A stretch of DNA of 64,000 nt from Clostridium tepidum (GCF_002008345.1 NZ_MRAE01000010.1:1-64000); one strand, 5' to 3'. Counted from the first letter of the stretch, positions 1-9,402 are shown. Numbers and translations: made by a program. The notes: generated from the letters alone by a model not told the origin.

Positions 1-379
1 ACTAAAGCCAATTAACGTTACCCTAGGTGATAGGTTTTTTTCTAATATTAAAATAAATTATTTCCTGTATAAAAGAGTGGAAATATGAAAGATTTTTAAT
101 CTACAAATTTAGTAAATTATTAAAAAATCAATAGTACATATAAGCAAAAAGTTATGTTATATATAAAAACATAGTATTTTTAATTATATTTATAGAAGTA
201 TATAATTAGAATTAAGGAAAAACAATGGTTTAAGATTACTATAAGTACTTTATATTTTAAACAAAGAAATAATAAAACTGTATTTAGAGAAGTTTAAGAT
301 TAATATAAATACTTTATATTATGATTTTTTTATATATTAGATTTAAATTATAGAAGATGTAATTTTGGAGTGGATAGAT
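1..379. other. Non-coding AT-rich leader of the tetrapyrrole locus
   Basis: I see no convincing gene before the first coding region. Positions 20-45 hold a weak CCTA/TAGG hairpin followed by a run of seven T, possibly the terminator of a gene lying upstream of the window. The rest is extremely AT-rich and contains the direct repeat listed separately (229-256 and 293-320). No B12-box (GCCACTG-like) sequence was found here, so I do not call a cobalamin riboswitch. Confidence 0.5.
229..320. repeat. 28-bp imperfect direct repeat, period 64 bp
   Basis: Copies at 229-256 and 293-320 differ at two positions and both begin tttaagatta. Both 64-bp units also end in a similar a(g/t)agaag sequence, so the arrangement looks like a decayed 64-bp tandem duplication directly upstream of the first gene. 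Confidence 0.75.
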
Positions 380-1027
380 TTGCAGGAAAAATATAATTTT
401 ATTGCTTTAAAGTCTGAAAAAATAAGGATATTAATAGTAGGGGGAGGAAGAGCGGCTTTTATAAAAGGAAAAGCTTTTTTAGAAAGAGGATGTAGTATAC
501 ATATATTAGCTCCTAAATTTTCAAAAGATATATTAAATTTAAAAAACTATTATAAGGTAGAATTTATAAAGAATAATTATGATAAAAAATACATATTAGA
601 TAAGCATTTAGTTGTTATAGCCACAGAAGATAAAGAAGTAAATAAGGAAATAAGAAATAATTGTGATGATTTGAGTAAAATATACATAGATTGTTCCAAC
701 AAGGATAAAAGTTTGTGTTTTAATAGTTTTCAAAGAGAGAGTAAAACTATGGTTTTAGCTTTAAATAATAAGGTAGGTTGTCCAAAAGCTACCTCTTTTA
801 TAGGAGAGAAAATAAAAAAAGAGCTAGAAAACTATGACAATTATATAGAATATGTTACAAACATAAGAAATATAACAAAAAATTATTTTTTTAAAGATGA
901 AATTATAAGTTTTATCTGTAGTAATGATTTTCACTTCTTTTTTGAAAAAGGCTATGGTAATCTAATCTTATCAATGTTTTACGGAGGTATGGATTTTGAA
1001 GTTTATAATAGCCACACGAAGAAGTAA
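380..1027 (+). CDS. Precorrin-2 dehydrogenase / siroheme-synthase-like protein
   Basis: The product is an NAD-binding protein of the siroheme synthase N-terminal family, which oxidises precorrin-2 to sirohydrochlorin and in some members also inserts iron. The Rossmann motif [10 protein letters not shown] lies near the N-terminus, followed by the family pattern [17 protein letters not shown]. The length (about 215 aa) fits clostridial single-domain members rather than fused CysG. A TTG at 365 is possible, but the GGAG at 367-370 lies inside it. The TTG at 380 (Met-Gln-Glu-Lys), placed 9 bases after that SD, is the better start. The 3' end overlaps hemC by 32 bp in another frame, suggesting translational coupling. 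Its likely role is to supply sirohydrochlorin for both the cobalamin branch and the siroheme of AsrC encoded 28 kb downstream. Confidence 0.8.
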   Translation: MQEKYNFIALKSEKIRILIVGGGRAAFIKGKAFLERGCSIHILAPKFSKDILNLKNYYKVEFIKNNYDKKYILDKHLVVIATEDKEVNKEIRNNCDDLSKIYIDCSNKDKSLCFNSFQRESKTMVLALNNKVGCPKATSFIGEKIKKELENYDNYIEYVTNIRNITKNYFFKDEIISFICSNDFHFFFEKGYGNLILSMFYGGMDFEVYNSHTKK

Positions 1028-1868
1028 ATTAGCTCAAGTGCAAACAGAAATAATAATAGACTTACTAAATAAAAAGCATAATATAAAATGTGAAAAATTA
1101 TTAATAGAAACTGTAGGAGATAAAATATTAGAAGTATCCTTAGATAAAATAGGGGGAAAAGGACTATTTGTTAAAGACATAGAAATAGCGATGCTAGAAC
1201 AAAGAGCAGATGCAGCAGTACATAGTATGAAGGATGTACCCTATGAAATGCCTAAAGGTTTTGAAATAATAGCTATTCCTAAAAGGGAAGATGTAAGGGA
1301 TGCCTTTATATCCTTAGATAATATAAAATTTAAGGATTTAAGAAAGGGAGCTAAAATTGGGACAAGTAGTAGAAGAAGGGCAGCTCAGCTAAAGCTTTTA
1401 AGACCAGATTTAAATATTGTTCCTATAAGGGGCAATGTTCAAACTAGAATAGAGAAAATTAAAAAAGAAAATTTAGATGGAATAATATTAGCAGTAGCAG
1501 GGCTTAAAAGAGTAAATTTAGAACACCTAATAACAGATTATTTTGATACAAAAGAAATGGTACCTGCAATTGGACAAGGAGCATTAGGCATAGAGATTAT
1601 GAAAGAACATCCTAACAAAGATTTATTTAAAGACTTGGATCATTATAATTCAAAAATATGTGTTTTGGCAGAAAGAGCTTTCATGAGAAGACTAGATGGA
1701 GATTGTCACTCAACTATAGGAGCTTATGCATCTATAAAAGATAATATAATACATATAATAGGTTTATTTGAAAGAAAAAATAAGATTATTAAAAAAGAAA
1801 TTCAAGGTCCTAAAGAGCAATATGAAAATTTAGGTATAGAACTAGCAGAACAGATATTAAAAGATTAA
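996..1868 (+). CDS. hemC: Porphobilinogen deaminase (hydroxymethylbilane synthase)
   Basis: The enzyme polymerises four porphobilinogens into hydroxymethylbilane. Visible family signatures are [13 protein letters not shown] around residues 69-81, [12 protein letters not shown] around 126-137, and [12 protein letters not shown]. The dipyrromethane cofactor cysteine is in [12 protein letters not shown] near residue 238. At 290 aa it has the normal length of about 300. The start is TTG at 996, with SD ACGGAGGT at 981-988 and 7-base spacing. The ATG at 989 is in the reading frame of the upstream gene, whose end it overlaps, so coupling is likely. This is a highly confident family call. Confidence 0.97.
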   Translation: MKFIIATRRSKLAQVQTEIIIDLLNKKHNIKCEKLLIETVGDKILEVSLDKIGGKGLFVKDIEIAMLEQRADAAVHSMKDVPYEMPKGFEIIAIPKREDVRDAFISLDNIKFKDLRKGAKIGTSSRRRAAQLKLLRPDLNIVPIRGNVQTRIEKIKKENLDGIILAVAGLKRVNLEHLITDYFDTKEMVPAIGQGALGIEIMKEHPNKDLFKDLDHYNSKICVLAERAFMRRLDGDCHSTIGAYASIKDNIIHIIGLFERKNKIIKKEIQGPKEQYENLGIELAEQILKD

Positions 1869-2024
1869 AACCATTATATTAAATTATGAGAATAAATTTT
1901 GTTAAAGGGCAAAATCATAATAATATTCATTTTAATAGCATGTGTGATAATTATTCAGTGGGTAGTAGAAATTACTGAATTTGAATAAACAGTCATCTCA
2001 CACTTTTGTGTTTAGGAGGAAAGT

Positions 2025-3488
2025 ATGAGCAAGGTATATTTAATTGGAGCAGGTCCAGGAGATGAGGAATTAATAACTATAAAAGCTATAAGAGATCTAA
2101 AAAAATGTACTGCAGTTATGTATGATAGATTAGCAAATGGAGAATTGTTAAAATATTTAAATCCAAACTGTGAAATTTATTATTGTGGAAAAGAGCCAGG
2201 CTGTCATTATAAAAGTCAGGATGAAATAAATGAAATGTTAGTTAAATTAGCCAAACAAGGTCATATTGTAGGAAGAATAAAAGGCGGAGATCCTTACGTT
2301 TTTGGAAGAGGAGGAGAAGAAGCGCTAGCCTTACTTCAAGAAAATATAGAATTTGAAGTTGTACCAGGAGTTACTTCTCCAGTATCTGTGCTAAATTATG
2401 CAGGTATACCTATAACTCATAGAGGAATATCAAGAGGTTTTCATATATTTACAGCTATGACCAAAGATACTTTAGATATAGATTGGAAATCAGCAGTTAA
2501 TATAGGTGGAACTTTAGTATTTTTAATGGGACTTGGAAGATTAGAATTAATAGTTAAGAGCCTTATAGAAAATGGTATGAATAAAAGGACTAAAGCAGCA
2601 GTAATTATGAGAGGAACCACATCAAAACAAAAAAAAGTTATAGCTGATTTAGAAAATATAGTAGAAAAAGTAAAAGAAGCTAAATTAGAATCTCCGGTGA
2701 TAATAGTAGTAGGAGAAGTAGTTAGCTTTTCAGATAAATTAAATTGGTATGAAAAAAAGCCTTTATTTGGAAGAAATATATGTATAACTCGTACAAAAGA
2801 ACAAGCTAAAGAATTAAAAGTTCAACTTTTAGATTTAGGGGCAGAGGTTACAGAAATAAATTCAATAGAGATAAAAAATACAGAAAAAAATTTAAAATCT
2901 TATTTAAATAGGATAAATGAATATGATTATATAGCATTAACTAGTGTAAATGCAGTTAAAATATTTTTTAATTATTTAATAAAAGAAAATATAGATATTA
3001 GAAATATTAATGCAAAATTTGCAGCTATAGGACCAGCTACTAGTGAAGCAATAAAAATGCGAGGAATAATTCCAAGTATTAAGTCCAAACATTTTGTAGC
3101 AGAAAGCCTTTTTGAGGAAATGAAAAATCATATAAAAAAGAGAGATAAGATACTTATACCTCGTTCAAAAGAGGCAAGACCTTTTCTTGTGGATGCATTG
3201 AAAAAGGAAGGCTGCATTGTAGATGAAGTATATATATATGAAACTTTATGTGGACAATCTTCTCATACTGAAAGATTTGAAAATGTAGATACAGTGTTGT
3301 TTACAAGTCCATCAACAGTTAGGAATATGATTTCTATAGTAGGGATAGATGCTATAAGAGAAAAAAATATTATAGCAATAGGTCCAATCACAGCCAAAGA
3401 ATTAAGTAAAAATAATATAAAATGCACTATTTGCAATGAATATTCTATAAATGGAATAATAGATAAACTTTTAGAAACTAAGCAATAA
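2025..3488 (+). CDS. cobA-hemD: Fused uroporphyrinogen-III C-methyltransferase / uroporphyrinogen-III synthase
   Basis: This is a two-domain protein of 487 aa. Residues 1 to about 245 are the SAM-dependent uroporphyrinogen-III methyltransferase, which makes precorrin-2. It shows YLIGAGPGDEELITIKA at the N-terminus, RIKGGDPYVFGRGGEEA and VPGVTSPVSV. Residues from about 250 to the end are HemD-like uroporphyrinogen-III synthase, which cyclises hydroxymethylbilane. The fusion is common in clostridia and puts two successive steps on one chain. The ATG start has an excellent SD (AGGAGG). The 156-bp leader after hemC contains an attcagt/actgaat inverted repeat near 1955-1985 and a gtgtga/tcacac pair, which might form a leader structure. 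Confidence 0.96.
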   Translation: MSKVYLIGAGPGDEELITIKAIRDLKKCTAVMYDRLANGELLKYLNPNCEIYYCGKEPGCHYKSQDEINEMLVKLAKQGHIVGRIKGGDPYVFGRGGEEALALLQENIEFEVVPGVTSPVSVLNYAGIPITHRGISRGFHIFTAMTKDTLDIDWKSAVNIGGTLVFLMGLGRLELIVKSLIENGMNKRTKAAVIMRGTTSKQKKVIADLENIVEKVKEAKLESPVIIVVGEVVSFSDKLNWYEKKPLFGRNICITRTKEQAKELKVQLLDLGAEVTEINSIEIKNTEKNLKSYLNRINEYDYIALTSVNAVKIFFNYLIKENIDIRNINAKFAAIGPATSEAIKMRGIIPSIKSKHFVAESLFEEMKNHIKKRDKILIPRSKEARPFLVDALKKEGCIVDEVYIYETLCGQSSHTERFENVDTVLFTSPSTVRNMISIVGIDAIREKNIIAIGPITAKELSKNNIKCTICNEYSINGIIDKLLETKQ

Positions 3489-3772
3489 TAAATAAGTTCT
3501 TAAACTACAAATAAAGTTTTTGGTTTAAAAAAGGGGGGGATTTTATTGAATCTTAGCAAATAATAATTTGCTAGAATTTGACCGTACACCTATTGTAATT
3601 TATAATTTTATTCACTTTTAGTAAATGGTAATTTAAGGGGATATCTGTTTTGGGATTTTATTTTTAATTAAGGTGTAGATAAAACAAGTTAATAATTATA
3701 CAAAATATTTGTAGTTTATATATAAATAATTTCAGTTATATGATGCTAGATATAAAAAGGAGATGAAAAGAT
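3489..3772. other. Intergenic region before hemB
   Basis: No gene was seen in these 284 bp. There is a 6-bp inverted repeat, agcaaa(taataa)tttgct, around 3556-3573, and two G-rich purine tracts at about 3533-3540 and 3636-3642 that are not followed by a usable reading frame. It may be a leader carrying its own promoter for hemB, but no clear -35/-10 pair stood out. Confidence 0.4.
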
Positions 3773-4747
3773 ATGTTTAGAAGACACAGAAGGTTAAGAG
3801 AAAATGAAGCAATTAGATCTATGGTAAGGGAAACTGTAATTAGAGAAGAGGATTTTATATATCCAATGTTTGTAGTAGAAGGAGAAAATATTAAAGAAGA
3901 AATATCCTCATTACCAGGAAATTATCATTATTCTATAGACAGATTAGATGAATTAGTAGAGGAAGTAAAAAAATCAGGAATAAAAGGAATAATGATATTT
4001 GGAGTACCAGATCATAAAGATGAATGTGGTTCAGCAGCTTTTGATGATAATGGTATAGTTCAAAAAGGTATAAGAAGATTAAAAGAATTAATGCCAGAGC
4101 TATATATAGTTGCAGATGTATGTATGTGCCAATATACAAGTCATGGACATTGTGGAATAATCCATGGTCATAATGTGGATAATGATGAATCATTAGAATA
4201 TTTAGCAAAAATATCTTTATCTTATGCAAAAGCTGGAGCAGATATGATAGCGCCTTCAGATATGATGGATGGAAGAGTACAAGCTATAAGAAAAATATTA
4301 GATGAAAATAATTTTAAGCATATAGGTATAATGGCTTATAGTGCAAAATATTGTTCAGCTTTCTATGGTCCTTTCAGAGAAGCAGCTAATTCAGCGCCAC
4401 AATTTGGAGATAGAAAAACATATCAGATGGACCCAGCAAATGGAAGAGAAGCAATGCTTGAAATAGAAGATGATATAAATGAAGGTGCAGATATAGTAAT
4501 GGTAAAACCAGCTCTACCATACTTGGATGTTATAAGAATGGCAAAGGATAGATTTGATTATCCATTAGCAGCTTACAATGTAAGTGGAGAGTATGCCATG
4601 GTAAAAGCAGCAGCTAAACAAGGATTAATAGATGAAAGAAGAGTAGCACTAGAAATGTTAACATCTATAAAAAGAGCAGGAGCAGATATAATAATAACTT
4701 ATTATGCCTTTGAAGCAAGTGCTTGGTTAAAAGAAGACAGAAAATAG
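3773..4747 (+). CDS. hemB: Delta-aminolevulinic acid dehydratase (porphobilinogen synthase)
   Basis: The enzyme condenses two 5-aminolevulinates to porphobilinogen, the precursor used by HemC. At 324 aa it has the normal length. The metal-site cysteines CMCQYTSHGHC mark the zinc-dependent type. The two Schiff-base lysines are visible in MAYSAKYCSAFYGPFREA and MVKPALPYLDVI. The ATG start is preceded by AAAAGGAG. It lies downstream of cobA-hemD after a 284-bp gap and is followed by a long hairpin, so it may form its own transcription unit within the tetrapyrrole cluster. hemL and hemA, needed to make 5-aminolevulinate, are not in the window. Confidence 0.97.
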   Translation: MFRRHRRLRENEAIRSMVRETVIREEDFIYPMFVVEGENIKEEISSLPGNYHYSIDRLDELVEEVKKSGIKGIMIFGVPDHKDECGSAAFDDNGIVQKGIRRLKELMPELYIVADVCMCQYTSHGHCGIIHGHNVDNDESLEYLAKISLSYAKAGADMIAPSDMMDGRVQAIRKILDENNFKHIGIMAYSAKYCSAFYGPFREAANSAPQFGDRKTYQMDPANGREAMLEIEDDINEGADIVMVKPALPYLDVIRMAKDRFDYPLAAYNVSGEYAMVKAAAKQGLIDERRVALEMLTSIKRAGADIIITYYAFEASAWLKEDRK

Positions 4748-4763
4748 AGTTAGTTTAAAGTTG

Positions 4764-4802
4764 AGAGTGGAGTTTTTTCATCTCATGAGAAAACTCCACT
4801 CT
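4764..4802 (+). terminator. Long stem-loop between hemB and cbiA
   Basis: A perfect 13-bp inverted repeat (agagtggagtttt at 4764-4776 and its complement at 4790-4802) encloses a loop containing the palindrome tctcatgaga. No U-run follows, so it may be an attenuator or RNA-processing hairpin rather than a simple terminator. cbiA starts 39 bp downstream. Confidence 0.5.
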
Positions 4803-4840
4803 GTACTATGATTCTGTACTCTGAATCAAAGGGGGTTTTT

Positions 4841-6163
4841 ATGAGAAGTATAATAATATCTTCAAATAGTAGTGGTGGAGGAAAAACCACAGTAACTTTA
4901 GGGCTTATGAAGGCTTTAATTAAAAAAGGTTATAAAGTTCAAGGATATAAAGTTGGTCCTGATTATATAGATGCTGCTTTCCATTCCTATATAACAGAGA
5001 ATAGTTCTAGAAACTTAGATTTGTTTTTAATGGGAGAGGATGGAGTTAAAGCATCCTATAGTAGAGGAAAAGGTGATTTAGGAGTAATAGAAGGGGTAAT
5101 GGGATTATATGATGGTAAAGGAATAGATACAAAATATTCTACAGCCCATCTATCAAAGGTTTTAAATTTACCAGTGGTTTTAGTATTAACTCCAAAGGCT
5201 CAAAGTGCTACCATATGTGCAGAAATTATGGGAATATTAAATTATGAAAAGATAAATATAGCTGGAGTAATTTTTAATAAAGTAAGTGAAAATTATTATA
5301 AATTACTTAAAAGATTAGTTGAAGAGAATTGTAAGCTAAAGGTATTTGGATATGTACCAAAGGAAGAAAAGTTAGAATTGAAAAGTAGACATTTAGGTCT
5401 TATACAAAGCAGTGAAATAAAAGATTTAGAAGAAAAAATAGATATATGTAGTGAATTAATTTTAAAATATGTAGATATAGAAAATTTAATAAATCATTTT
5501 GAAAAAACAGAAAAATATAAAGATAATTTTTACTTAGAAAACAAAAATCTAAATATAGGCATACCTTATGATAAAGCTTTTAGTTTTTATTATAAAGAGA
5601 ACATAGAACTATTAGAAAATGTAGGTAGCATAAAATATTTTAGTCCTATGAATGATAAAAAATTACCTGATGATTTAGATTTTTTATATATAGGCGGAGG
5701 ATACCCAGAAGTTTTTATAGAAGAATTAAGAGAAAATAAGTCTATGCTAAATAGTATAAATAAAGCATTAAATAATGGACTACCATGTTATGCAGAATGT
5801 GGAGGACTTATGTATTTAACTGAAGGTATAGAAGATCTACATGGAGAATATAAAGAAACAGTAGGATTTTTTAAAGGAAAATGTCACATGACTAAAAAAC
5901 TTCAAAACTTTGGGTATGCTGAAATAGAAGTAGAAAAAGAAAACAAAATATTACCTAAAGGTTTAAAAATTAATTGTCATGAATTTCATAAATCCTATGT
6001 AGATTTAAAAGAGGATAAAATATATGAGTTTACTAAAAATCTCTATGATGATTCCACAAAAAAATGGCGCTGTGGGTATATAAAAAATAATACATTGGCA
6101 GCTTATGCTCATATACATTTCTTCGGAAATATGGATTTTGTAAGAAATTTATTTCATAGATAA
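4841..6163 (+). CDS. cbiA: Cobyrinate a,c-diamide synthase
   Basis: This is an ATP- and glutamine-dependent amidotransferase that converts cob(II)yrinic acid to its a,c-diamide. The N-terminal dethiobiotin-synthetase-like P-loop reads SSNSSGGGKTTVTLGL, and the C-terminal class I glutaminase domain has its nucleophile in CYAECGGLMYL, followed by the catalytic His region near HEFHKSY. An upstream in-frame ATG at 4808 exists, but GGGGG at 4831-4835 is placed to serve the ATG at 4841 (MRSIIISS), which also matches the family N-terminus. The length is about 440 aa, normal for CbiA/CobB. The gene follows hemB after a hairpin. Confidence 0.95.
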   Translation: MRSIIISSNSSGGGKTTVTLGLMKALIKKGYKVQGYKVGPDYIDAAFHSYITENSSRNLDLFLMGEDGVKASYSRGKGDLGVIEGVMGLYDGKGIDTKYSTAHLSKVLNLPVVLVLTPKAQSATICAEIMGILNYEKINIAGVIFNKVSENYYKLLKRLVEENCKLKVFGYVPKEEKLELKSRHLGLIQSSEIKDLEEKIDICSELILKYVDIENLINHFEKTEKYKDNFYLENKNLNIGIPYDKAFSFYYKENIELLENVGSIKYFSPMNDKKLPDDLDFLYIGGGYPEVFIEELRENKSMLNSINKALNNGLPCYAECGGLMYLTEGIEDLHGEYKETVGFFKGKCHMTKKLQNFGYAEIEVEKENKILPKGLKINCHEFHKSYVDLKEDKIYEFTKNLYDDSTKKWRCGYIKNNTLAAYAHIHFFGNMDFVRNLFHR

Positions 6164-6227
6164 TTGTGTTAATTAATTATGAAAAAACTACTTTAAAAAT
6201 CATGCAATTACAATAAGGAGAGTAATT

Positions 6228-6650
6228 ATGATCAGAGAGTTTAGAACAACAGATATTGATAGAATAATGGATTTATGGCTTGATACAAATATTTTGGCTC
6301 ATAATTTTATTGATAGTAAATATTGGAGAGATAATTTTGGAGTAGTTAAGGAAATGATGCCTAAAGCAACAATATATGTATATGAGGAGAACGGTGAAAT
6401 ACAGGCATTTATTGGATTGATGGAAAGTTTTGTAGCAGGATTATTTGTGGCAAGTGATTTTCAATCAAAAGGAATTGGGAAATTATTGCTGGATTATTCA
6501 AAAACTAAACACAATGAATTATCTTTATGTGTTTATAAAAAGAATGAGCGTGCATTACAATTTTATTTAAGAGAAGGCTTTATAATTTCTACAGAGCAAA
6601 TAGATGAAAATACTGGTGAAATAGAGTTAGCTATGGAGTGGAAAAATTAA
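6228..6650 (+). CDS. GNAT-family N-acetyltransferase
   Basis: This 140-aa protein has the GNAT acetyl-CoA fold. The acetyl-CoA loop is seen as QSKGIGKLLLDYSK, followed by the usual NERALQFYLREGF strand-helix near the C-terminus. The N-terminal MIREFRTTDIDRIMDLWLDT with AHNFID resembles the YjaB/YiaC type, whose members acetylate small molecules or proteins; the substrate here cannot be inferred. SD GGAGAG lies before the ATG. It sits between cbiA and cbiC with no evident role in cobalamin synthesis and is probably an unrelated gene in the locus. Confidence 0.88.
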   Translation: MIREFRTTDIDRIMDLWLDTNILAHNFIDSKYWRDNFGVVKEMMPKATIYVYEENGEIQAFIGLMESFVAGLFVASDFQSKGIGKLLLDYSKTKHNELSLCVYKKNERALQFYLREGFIISTEQIDENTGEIELAMEWKN

Positions 6651-6782
6651 GCATAATGAAATTTAAAAATAACAATTTTTTTAGATTTGATACTAGAGTG
6701 TATTTGAATTTAATAGATAAACCATCAGTTTATATGATATTTGTTTAATATATTTAATGCTTAAAGGCAGGGAGATAGAGTT

Positions 6783-7409
6783 ATGAAAGATTATATAAAA
6801 AGACCAATGGATATAGAAAAAAGAAGTTTTGAAATAATAGAAGAAGAGATGGGAAAACATAATTTTTCAGAGGAAGAATTAAAGATAGTAAAAAGAGTAA
6901 TACATACTACAGCAGATTTTGAATACAAGGATTTAATTTATATAAAAGAAGGAGCTATAGAGGCAGCAAAAGAAATTCTTAAAAAGGGTACAAAAATTTA
7001 TACAGATACCAACATGGCTCTATCAGGTATAAATAAAAAGGCTTTAGGTGATTTAAATTCTACAGTTCAGTGTTTTGTATCTAAAGAAGATGTAGCTTTA
7101 ATTGCAAAGGACAGAGGTATAACAAGATCCATGGCAGCAGTAGAAATGGCAGCTAAGGAAGGTATAGAATTTTTTGTCTTTGGAAATGCACCAACAGCAT
7201 TATACAAGCTTATGGAGCTTATGAAAGAGGGAAAAGCAAATCCAAAATTTATAATAGGAGTACCAGTAGGCTTTGTAGGAGCAGCGGAATCAAAAAGGGA
7301 ATTAGAAAAATTAGATGTACCTTTTATAACTATAAGAGGAAGAAAAGGTGGCAGCAATGTAGCAGCTTCCATAGTAAATGCACTAATGTATATGTTAGTA
7401 AAAAGATAA
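6783..7409 (+). CDS. cbiC: Cobalt-precorrin-8 methylmutase
   Basis: The enzyme moves the methyl group from C11 to C12 of cobalt-precorrin-8, giving cobyrinic acid, the substrate of CbiA. At 208 aa it has the usual length. The proposed catalytic histidine is in RVIHTTADFEY (about residues 39-49), and ITRSMAAVEMAA and FVFGNAPTALYKL are conserved family blocks. The ATG start has GGGAG a few bases upstream. The next gene, a small lipoprotein, begins about 24 bp after the stop and may be co-transcribed. Confidence 0.96.
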   Translation: MKDYIKRPMDIEKRSFEIIEEEMGKHNFSEEELKIVKRVIHTTADFEYKDLIYIKEGAIEAAKEILKKGTKIYTDTNMALSGINKKALGDLNSTVQCFVSKEDVALIAKDRGITRSMAAVEMAAKEGIEFFVFGNAPTALYKLMELMKEGKANPKFIIGVPVGFVGAAESKRELEKLDVPFITIRGRKGGSNVAASIVNALMYMLVKR

Positions 7410-7433
7410 AGATCCATGGCAAGGAGAAAACAT

Positions 7434-7745
7434 ATGAAAGTTTATAAATCATTGAGTATAGCGTTAACAATATGTATATTAATGCCTTTTACAGTAGGAT
7501 GTTCTTCTTTTAGGTCCATTAAAAGCACAATCCATTATTTGGGAATCATAAAAGATGATATTAAATCTAAAGAAACCAAAAATTCAGCAATAGGATTTAG
7601 GTTAAAAAAAGGTGATAAGGTTAAATTTACATATAATTCCATCATAAAAGAAGGTACTATAAAAATTGAATTAATTGGTTCAGAACATAAAGAGCCTCAG
7701 TGTTTTCTAGTAAATAAAAGTGGTACTAAAGAATTTGTAGTGTAG
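7434..7745 (+). CDS. Small predicted lipoprotein
   Basis: I do not recognise this family. An ATG at 7416 opens the frame, but AAGGAG at 7421-7426 is inside it and is placed 7 bases before the ATG at 7434, giving a product of about 103 aa starting MKVYKSLS. The first 20 residues form a hydrophobic signal ending in a lipobox-like FTVGC followed by serines, so the mature protein is probably anchored to the outer face of the membrane. The remainder is lysine-rich and probably beta-rich. It directly follows cbiC, but no link with cobalamin is evident. Confidence 0.72.
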   Translation: MKVYKSLSIALTICILMPFTVGCSSFRSIKSTIHYLGIIKDDIKSKETKNSAIGFRLKKGDKVKFTYNSIIKEGTIKIELIGSEHKEPQCFLVNKSGTKEFVV

Positions 7746-7860
7746 AGAAAGACGAAGAGTGTACTATTAGAGTAAGTTTTAAAAATTTTATAGGTAAGTA
7801 TGAAGTATATGCAGATAAAATTAATTAGATAAATATATACTTAATTTGGGGGTGTGACAA

Positions 7861-8601
7861 ATGAAATGGAATCAATATTTAAGATATGTTGAATTATCGA
7901 GAGAAAAAGTAGAGTCATTTTCTCAATATCCATATTGCTTACCAGCCATAAAAGATTTGTCTAGAATAGAGTTTCACCCTAAAGTTACATATATTGTAGG
8001 TGAAAACGGCACTGGTAAATCAACAATACTTGAAGCTATTGCTATAGTATGTGGATTTAATCCAAAAGGTGGAACTAGAAATTTAAATTTTTCAACAAAG
8101 GATACCCATTCAGATTTATATAAAAACTTTAAATTGGTTAGAGGGGTTAAAAGAGAACAGGATGGATTTTTTCTAAGAGCGGAAAGTTTTTATAATGTGG
8201 CTACAAATATAGATGAAATAGAGGCCTGGGCAGGAGATCCTTTTGCGGCATATGGAGGAATATCATTACATTCACAGTCTCATGGAGAATCTTTTTTATC
8301 AGTTATTAGAAACAGATTTAATGGAAATGGTTTATATATTTTAGATGAGCCAGAAGCAGCATTATCACCATCAAGGCAAATGTCCATGCTTGTTATAATG
8401 AATGAATTAATAAAGAAAAATTCTCAATTTATAATAGCTACTCATTCACCTATAATAATGTCTTATCCAGATTCAATTATCTATGAAATAAGAGATGGTA
8501 TAAAAGAAGTTAGGTACAAGGATACTGAACATTATAAAATTACCAGAAATTTTCTTGATAGACCTGAAAAAATGTTAGAAATACTTTTAGATGAAGAGTA
8601 A
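7861..8601 (+). CDS. AAA / ABC-type predicted ATPase
   Basis: This 246-aa single-domain ATPase resembles the RecF/SMC-like predicted ATPases of the COG3910 type. Walker A is GENGTGKSTILEA (about residues 46-58). An ABC-like signature region lies at SLHSQSHGESFLSV, Walker B is LYILDEPEAALSP (about 160-172), and a switch histidine is in FIIATHSPIIM. There are no membrane segments. Members of this group are often annotated only as AAA family ATPases, and some occur in defence or regulatory loci. The start is supported by GGGGGTG 5 bases upstream. It is followed by a decayed gene and a Fic remnant, so the immediate neighbourhood is eroding. Confidence 0.88.
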   Translation: MKWNQYLRYVELSREKVESFSQYPYCLPAIKDLSRIEFHPKVTYIVGENGTGKSTILEAIAIVCGFNPKGGTRNLNFSTKDTHSDLYKNFKLVRGVKREQDGFFLRAESFYNVATNIDEIEAWAGDPFAAYGGISLHSQSHGESFLSVIRNRFNGNGLYILDEPEAALSPSRQMSMLVIMNELIKKNSQFIIATHSPIIMSYPDSIIYEIRDGIKEVRYKDTEHYKITRNFLDRPEKMLEILLDEE

Positions 8602-8652
8602 ATAATATCATGAAATAAATGATGAGAAGCTAATGAAAGGATTTAGTGATAA

Positions 8653-8935
8653 ATGTTTGAAGATGAAATAGTAATTCCTGCAAAGGTTGATGAATTTGCA
8701 TGGAATGATAAATATATACTTGCAAAACAAGTTGCACTTAAAAAAGAAATCCTCTAATGAAGATGATACATATAAAATTCCTGATGAATCTAAAACATAT
8801 TATTGGATTATACAAGTAGATAATGATCAGGTATATAGTTTACTTAGTTATGAAGAATTTATAGAAAAGAAAAGAGAACTACATATTCCTAAGAAGTTAA
8901 TATTAAAAAAAGTATCTTCTTATGAAAAAAATTAA
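8653..8935 (+). pseudogene. Frameshifted, N-terminally truncated DUF3997-like protein
   Basis: Two reading frames make up one protein. From 8653 frame one reads MFEDEIVIPAKVDEFAWNDK and ILAKQVALKK, then stops at 8755-8757. The continuation (YKIPDESKTYYWIIQVDN and SYEEFIEKKRELHIPKKL) is in the frame shifted by one, ending at 8935. The break lies at the six-A run near 8741-8746. The VIPAKV...W.DKYI.AKQ...YWII pattern resembles the C-terminal part of DUF3997 lipoproteins (my recollection of that family). The expected signal peptide and N-terminal half are missing, and a stop codon lies directly before 8653. Confidence 0.6.
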
Positions 8936-9010
8936 TTTATCAAAAATAGGTTTAAATATAAATTCTTTATCCTTATTAGAAAAGATAAAATACAATTTAC
9001 TATAAAAGAT

Positions 9011-9310
9011 AGTGAGATTATTAATACAGAAAATAGAGAAATATATATAAGAGATATAATAGCAGAATTCCATTTTAGATTTGAAATGATTCATCCATTT
9101 CAATATGGTAACGGTAGAATAGGTAGGTTTTTAATGTTAAAACAACTGTTAGAAAATAACTTACCTTTATTTATAATATCCTGGGATACAGAGGATTTAT
9201 ATAAAAAATCACTAGCAAAATCTTCAATAGGAAATTATGCACCCTTAGTTGAATATTTAAAATCTCTTAATGATTTTAAAGAAGTAAATAAAGATTTATG
9301 GGATTTTTAA
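9011..9310 (+). pseudogene. C-terminal remnant of a Fic-family protein
   Basis: The diagnostic Fic motif HPFQYGNGRIGR is present, preceded in frame by RDIIAEFHFRFEMI, which is the conserved helix before the Fic loop. An ATG at 9086 opens only the last 74 residues, and the N-terminal half of the Fic fold has gone. Upstream, the frame runs straight back to the stop codon of the preceding pseudogene. Fic enzymes usually AMPylate target proteins using the motif histidine. Without its N-terminus this fragment is unlikely to fold. The IS element inserted with the stop codon inside its target duplication, so that insertion did not truncate the gene further. Confidence 0.75.
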
Positions 9311-9314
9311 ATTT
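9307..9314. repeat. Left 8-bp target-site duplication of the IS1595 element
   Basis: TTAAATTT here is repeated exactly at 10967-10974 on the other side of the element. Eight base pairs is the duplication length typical of the IS1595 family. Confidence 0.9.
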
Positions 9315-9341
9315 GGCTATGTTTTAAATCAATGTTGAAAT

Positions 9342-9370
9342 TTGATGTAAATTCGTGAATATGCTATAAT
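9342..9370 (+). promoter_or_regulatory. Transposase promoter
   Basis: TTGATG (9342-9347) and TATAAT (9365-9370) are separated by exactly 17 bp. The -35 box overlaps the inner edge of the left inverted repeat, so transposase binding at the end could repress it. Confidence 0.7.
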
Positions 9371-9402
9371 TATGCTACATACAACAGAAGGAGGGCATGA
9401 CT

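Noticed and set aside
8737-8760. Programmed frameshift at the A-run in the DUF3997-like gene
   Set aside because: The required shift is +1 (or -2), not the -1 favoured by A AAA AAG slippery sites, no stimulatory structure is seen, and the N-terminal half of the protein is missing, so decay is the simpler reading.
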